Assembly (NCBI RefSeq): GCF_958298935.1
Contig: NC_084924.1
Coordinates: forward strand, 28,927,819 to 28,991,818
Length of the DNA stretch: 64,000 bases
Reading direction: 5' to 3'
DNA from: Phragmites australis
Taxonomy: Eukaryota; Streptophyta; Magnoliopsida; Poales; Poaceae
Made by a program: the position numbers and the translations under genes. Within the stretch, counting starts at the first letter, position 1. Each line of letters begins with the position of its first letter. This document shows, one piece after another, positions 59,072 through 64,000 of the stretch. The notes under the pieces were generated by a model. It worked only from the letters and a program-made list of their open reading frames with translations, was not told the origin of the DNA and did no database searches.

Positions 59072-60571
59072 TGTTAGAGTAGACCGATCCAATATCGTGT
59101 GTGTCAAACTCCTCGAACAGCTTCTTGATCAGGTCCACGACCAACCTTGCGTAGGTGGTCACGCTCCTCGACCAACTCCGAGCAGGTGGTAATGCTCCTC
59201 GACTAGTTTCGAGCAGGTGGTCATGCACCTCAATCGATTCCTTGACTAGCCACCGAGCAGATCTGTCACGTCCTTGACCAGCTCTGAGTGGTTACATCTC
59301 ACTCCGCAACCAGCACCGAGCAAGAATATTGACCAACCGAGTAGGTCCTTGACCAACCGAGCAGTAGCATTAAGATCTACATGCCGAGGAGATCAGCGCC
59401 GCAATAGCAGCAGCGCCTCTATGGTATCCACACGTACTAGGTAGAATTACCGAGCGCCGATGTACTAGCACTGCACGTGCAACTAGGATTTTAGGAGATC
59501 GTGTGGAGGGTTGCAGCTAGGGTTTCAGAGTGTCTCTCTCCCACATGCCCCACCCCACGCCTCTCCTTATATAGAGCTCGCTAATGGGCTCCCACGTTGG
59601 AAGCCCTTTAGGACTCTAACACCTCATGGATCACAATCCAATCAAACCCATATACGAATCAAATTCGCATGTTTTGTTCCAACCCATTAAGTGTGTGACC
59701 CGTTAGGTTCATGTACAAAAGTCTACGACTCGGAAACCCTTTCAAAATTGAAGTCAATAGCGGTCCCTAGCAAGACATGTTGGCTCCAGAGTATATACAA
59801 AGATCATATTGGCTGAACCTTGATATACACATGCACCGATCCCTTCGTTTCACAATATTAGTCAAGCTCAAGGTGAGATACGTGCCACCCTTGTGATAGC
59901 TCGATCATTCACTCGATCAAGTAGTGAATTCATCATGATTAACTGTTTAATCATATTAGAATGGCCATGTACTTTCTCATTCCAACTACCTCAAGGGACC
60001 TAGAGATATCTCTCATGTTATCAAGGAGGGGCAAATTCCATCTTGATCGCTCACACCCCACGACATGTTTCATGACAAACCCGAAAACCACCTTTATGAC
60101 TACCTAGTTACGAAATAGCGTTTGACAGCCTCAAAGTATGTCACTGCACATTCTGGGAACCAATGACGATCTCAGGTCTAAGGACCCTGCAGGTACACCA
60201 TGTGAAATAACAATTGATAGCATATCATAAATAACAATCCCAGCAGTATCTCAAAGTGGGTCTATCCAACATCATGTTCACTAACATGAATGCCCACATT
60301 ATTGATTCGGTATCTCTATACCTATGATCCATGAAATGTGATCATCAATCAATACATGTGTTAGTCTTATGAATCATCCTAATGATATGTGACCAGGGAT
60401 CAAATCAGAATAACATCATGATATAAACAAAGAGTTCCACGAACAAGTCACATACTTGCTAATCAATGTAAATGATAGTCATCCAAAGAATAACACATCA
60501 TTCAGAAGTACATGAACATAGATGTGTTGTATAATCATCTCAATGATTGCCTCTAGGGCATATCACTTTCA
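59072..60571 (-). repeat. 3' LTR of copia-2 (BARE/Angela-like)
   Basis: On minus it starts TGAAAGTGATATGCCCTAGA followed by GGCAATCA, close to the well-known start of BARE/Angela LTRs, and ends CTAACA. The polypurine-like phrase CTAGTGCAAGTGGGATATT lies just before it on minus. It is 1500 bp. The bases before its left end on plus are TGAAA (59067-59071). A TATATAAGG box on minus lies at 59574-59566. Confidence 0.75.
59566..59574 (-). promoter_or_regulatory. TATA box in copia-2 LTR
   Basis: TATATAAGG on the minus strand, about 500 bp from the 3' end of the LTR, points out of the element toward copia-1. Confidence 0.5.
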
Positions 60572-60579
60572 ATATCCCA

Positions 60580-63500
60580 CTTGCACTAGAGTAAATCATA
60601 TAAGTATCTAATACCAATAGCTCTCATGTGCACCTCATGCTTGGGCCGCGGGAGTGGCTTTCTCAATGGATCAGTAATATTTAAATTCGTATGCACCTTG
60701 CGTATATTCACGTCACCTCGATCTAAAATCTCTCAAATGAGGTGATAGCACCGCAGTATGTGCTTGGACTTCTGATATGACCTAGGTTATTTGGTTTGCA
60801 CAATGGCTCCACTATTATCACAATAGAGATCATTGGACTAGAAGCACTAGGTACCACACCTAACTCATAGACAAACTTTCTAATCCAAATAGCATCCTTT
60901 GTAGCTTTAGAAGCTACGATATACTAGGCCTCTGTTGTGGAATCGGCCACCGTTTTTTGCTTGCAGCTCTTCCAACTCACTGCTCCTCCATTGAGGCAGA
61001 ACACAAAACCAGATTGAGATCTCAAATCATCATTGTCAGTTTGGAAGCTAGCATCGGTATAACCATTTATAATGAGCTCCTCCTCACCTCCATATACTAG
61101 GAACATATCCATAGTTCTTCTTAAGTCCTTGAGGATATTCTTTACAGTTACCAAGTGACCTTTACCCTGGTTTGATTGGTATCTACTCGTAACACTTAGA
61201 GCATAGAAAATATTTAGGTGTGTACAAAGCATGACATACATGATGGAACCGATAGCGGAGGAATACGAGATCACACTCATCCTCTCGAGCTCATCAATGG
61301 TTGAAGGACACTGACTCTTACTAAGAGTGATGCCATGTGACATTGGCAAGAAACCTTTCTTTGAACCCTGCATATCGAACCTCTTCAATAACTTGTTGAT
61401 GTATGTACTCTGGCTTAATCCGATCAACCTTCCTGACCTATCTCTATAGATTTTTATGCCCAATATGTATGCTGCCTCTCCTAGATCTTTCATTGAGGAA
61501 CTCTTTTGCAACGAACATCTGACAACATCAAGCATTGGAATATCATTCCCGATCAACAATATGTCATCATATAAGACCAGAAACACAAGTGCGCTCCCAC
61601 TAGCCTTTTTGTAAACACAAGGCTCTTCTTCATTCTTGATGAAACCAAACCCTTTGACCACTTCATCAAAATGAAGATTCCAACTCTGAGAAGCTTGCTT
61701 CACCCATAGATGGACTTTTGTATCTTGCATATCTTCCAAGCATATATCGAATCGACAAAACCTTCAAGCTATGTCATGTACACATCATCACTTAGATTTC
61801 CATTAAGGAAAGCCGTTTTGACATCCATCTGCCATACCTCATAGTCATAATATGCAACAATTGCTAGGATGACCCGGATAGACTTTAGCATTGCGACGAG
61901 CGAAAAAGTTTCATCATAATCAACACCTTAAATTTGCCTAAAACCTTTCGCCACCAATTGTGCCTTATAGATGTGAACATTTCCATCAATGTCTATCTTT
62001 TTCTTAACAAAGCCCATTTGCACTCAACTGCTTTAACACCATTGGGTGGATAAATCAAGTTCCAAATTTGATAACGTGCATGAATTCGATCTCGGATCTC
62101 ATGGCTCCAAGTCATCTCTCAGAGTCCGGTCCCAGCACCACTTCCGAGTAGGTCTTAGGTTCATTATTGTCCAACAATAATATATCGTGATGCTCCGTGG
62201 TTAGGAACATAAACCTCTTAGGTGCGTGACTGACCTTTTCCGACTGACGTGAAGCTCATGCCTCCACAACATGTTCTCCAAGATCCAGTTGTGGTTCATT
62301 AGAAGCTTAAACATTTTCTATGGTTCTCGAATCTCTTAGAGTTGCACTGTGCTCCCACTAAGGTTCCTCGAAAAAAAAATCTTTCTCCAGAAAGACACCA
62401 TTCTTGGTGACAAACACTTTGCCTCCTTCACAGTTATAGAAATAATATCTTTTGGTTTCCCTAGGATACCCCCACAAAGAAGAACTTATTAGATTTGGGA
62501 GCAAGCTTATTACACATCAAATATTTTACATAGGTCTCATAACCCCAGATCTTAAAGAAAGACAATTTGAGATGATTCCCGGTCCATATCTCATATGGTG
62601 CCTTCTCTACAGCTTTAGATGGAACCCTATTTAAAGTAAATGTAGCAGTTTGTAGAGCGTATCTCTAAAAGGATAATGGAATATCAGATTGGCTCATCAT
62701 GGACCGGACCATGTCCAACAAATTCCGGTTCCTCCGTTTAGACACTCCATTCCATTGAGGCATCACCAGCGGAGTCAATTGTGCAACAATTCCACATTGC
62801 TTTAGATGATCACCAAACTCATGGCTCAAATACTCACTTCCACGATCAAATCATAGAAATTTAATTATCTTGCCAAGTTGATTTTGTACTTCCTTATAGA
62901 ACTCCTTGAACTTTTCGAATGACTCAAACTTTTGACTCATTAGATAGATGTAACCATATCTACTAAAGTCATCAGCAAAAGTAATAAAGTACTGAAACCA
63001 CCTCTAGTGATAGAGCTCATTGGTCCACATACATCCGTATGTACAAGGGCCAACAACTCACTCGACCTCTCTCCTTGACGGGTGAAAGATGCCTTAGTCA
63101 TCTTGCCAAGTAAACAAGATTCGCATGTATCAAATGAATCAAGAAGACCATCTTTATGGAGCCTCTGCATGCGCCTCTCACTTATATTACCCAAGCGACA
63201 AAGCCAAATAAAAGTGAGATTCAAATCATTTAGCCGAGGCTTCTTTGTATTAATGTTATAAACAGGGACATCCTCAAGATCTAGAATATATAATCCATTC
63301 ACCAATAATTACCATAGAGCATACCATTAAAAAAATTGAACAACACTTGTTCTTTATTATGAATTCATATCTATCTTCTTCCAAACATGAAGAGAAGATA
63401 ATGTTTTTGCACAAGGAAGGAATGTAATAACAATTATTTAATTCCAAAACTAATCCCGAGGGTTGCAATAAGGAATAAACATCGATAGCTAACGCAACAA

Positions 63501-64000
63501 CTTTTGCACTATTGTCGACACGAGCATCCATCTCGCATCTCGCACACTTCATAGTCCTTTTCAGTCCCTGCAATGATTTGCATGTATGAATCAGCGATCT
63601 GGTATTAAATACCCATAAATCATTAGGACGAGTAGCAAGAATAATTTCAATAACATTTATACCTGAAGTTGAAGTCTTAGTTCCCTTCTTCTTCTTGAGT
63701 TCTTCCAAGTATAGCTTGCAGTTCCTCCGCCAATGGCTAGGATGACAGTGGTGGCAACCATCAGAAGCAGCAGAGCCAGCCTTGGACTTTCCAACAGGTT
63801 TGAGATCTCATCTAACTCTTTAGCCTTAGCCTTGCGCTTTCTCTTCTTGCTATCCTCCTAAACCATCATCACATGACTAGAGCTTTTCTAAATGCTTTCC
63901 TCAGTAGTCTTAAGCATCCCATGCAATTCAACTATGCTCTTCTCTGTGCAATTCATATGAAAATTCAAAATGAACAGCTCGAAGCTCGCAGGGAGTGACT
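60580..64000 (-). pseudogene. Ty1-copia gag-pol (copia-2, BARE/Angela-like), broken, runs off the window
   Basis: On minus, from the window end: zinc knuckle near 63760 (CHHCHPSHWRRNC, one residue short in the C-x2-C-x4-H spacing); protease region near 63610 (DLWVFNTRSLIHTC, with the DTG triad lost); NNCYYIPSLCKNI; GAG-pre-integrase at 63200 (CRLGNISERRMQRLHKDGLL, then CESCLLGKMTKASF); the start of integrase (LVHTDVCGPM); and broken integrase and RT. From 61739 to 60924 a long open frame covers the later RT and RNase H (KGFGFIKNEEEPCVYKKASG, LYDDILLIGND, DLRSQSGFVFCLNGGAVSWK). The RT motif YVDD has lost its Val codon. RNase H continues to about 60590. Gag is cut by the window edge. Confidence 0.87.

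Noticed and set aside
60924..61739. A functional host gene (271 codons open)
   Set aside because: It is the RT/RNase H part of a copia element, with the YVDD motif damaged and broken sequence on both sides.

Overview
This window looks like a transposon-dense intergenic stretch of a grass (Poaceae) nuclear genome. The evidence is GC-rich coding exons with GT-AG introns, Stowaway MITEs, and decayed CACTA, Mutator-like, Ty1-copia (one BARE/Angela-like) and Ty3-gypsy elements, including elements with grass-type antisense ORFs. The species cannot be fixed from the sequence alone. I found no bacterial, organellar or viral gene, no CRISPR array and no new defence-type system.

Only two genes look intact and host-like. 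One is an intronless single C2H2 zinc-finger protein with an EAR-like leucine motif at each end (6548-6937). The other is a four-exon gene for a 259-residue chloroplast RNA-binding protein with two RRM domains (51974-53512).

Layout: 1-5000 holds a decayed interspersed repeat, three MITEs and a tRNA-like SINE head. The zinc-finger gene follows. From 8281 to 20586 there is a nested pile. The 3' end of a chromovirus-type gypsy element (integrase and chromodomain remnants) leads into its long LTR at 8721. That LTR holds a 5'-truncated Tat-like gypsy element (9170-15813). The LTR then resumes and is fused to a second LTR copy (16544-20586), which itself holds a 1.4-kb solo LTR (18391-19804). A second Tat-like element lies on the minus strand (about 20587-30232). 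Next come a CACTA transposase pseudogene (30499-33774), a solo chromovirus LTR (34666-38248), a MULE with a plant-mobile-domain ORF (about 42600-45490), and a CACTA-like non-autonomous element carrying another solo chromovirus LTR (46911-50730). The RNA-binding protein gene follows. The right end holds two Ty1-copia elements: one on plus (54459 to about 58960) and one BARE/Angela-like on minus (59072 to the window end).

The two Tat-like elements share one architecture: gag-pol, then a tandem-repeat block, then an ORF on the opposite strand encoding a coiled-coil protein. In the first, this antisense ORF can be read as a spliced gene with two short introns and a Transposase_28-like N-terminus. 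All transposon genes seen carry stops, frameshifts or lost catalytic residues, so no autonomous element is evident here. The most unusual signals are a short conserved peptide-coding segment inside three copies of the long LTR, an LTR inserted at the centre of a palindrome, and a target-site duplication whose two copies differ only by CpG decay.
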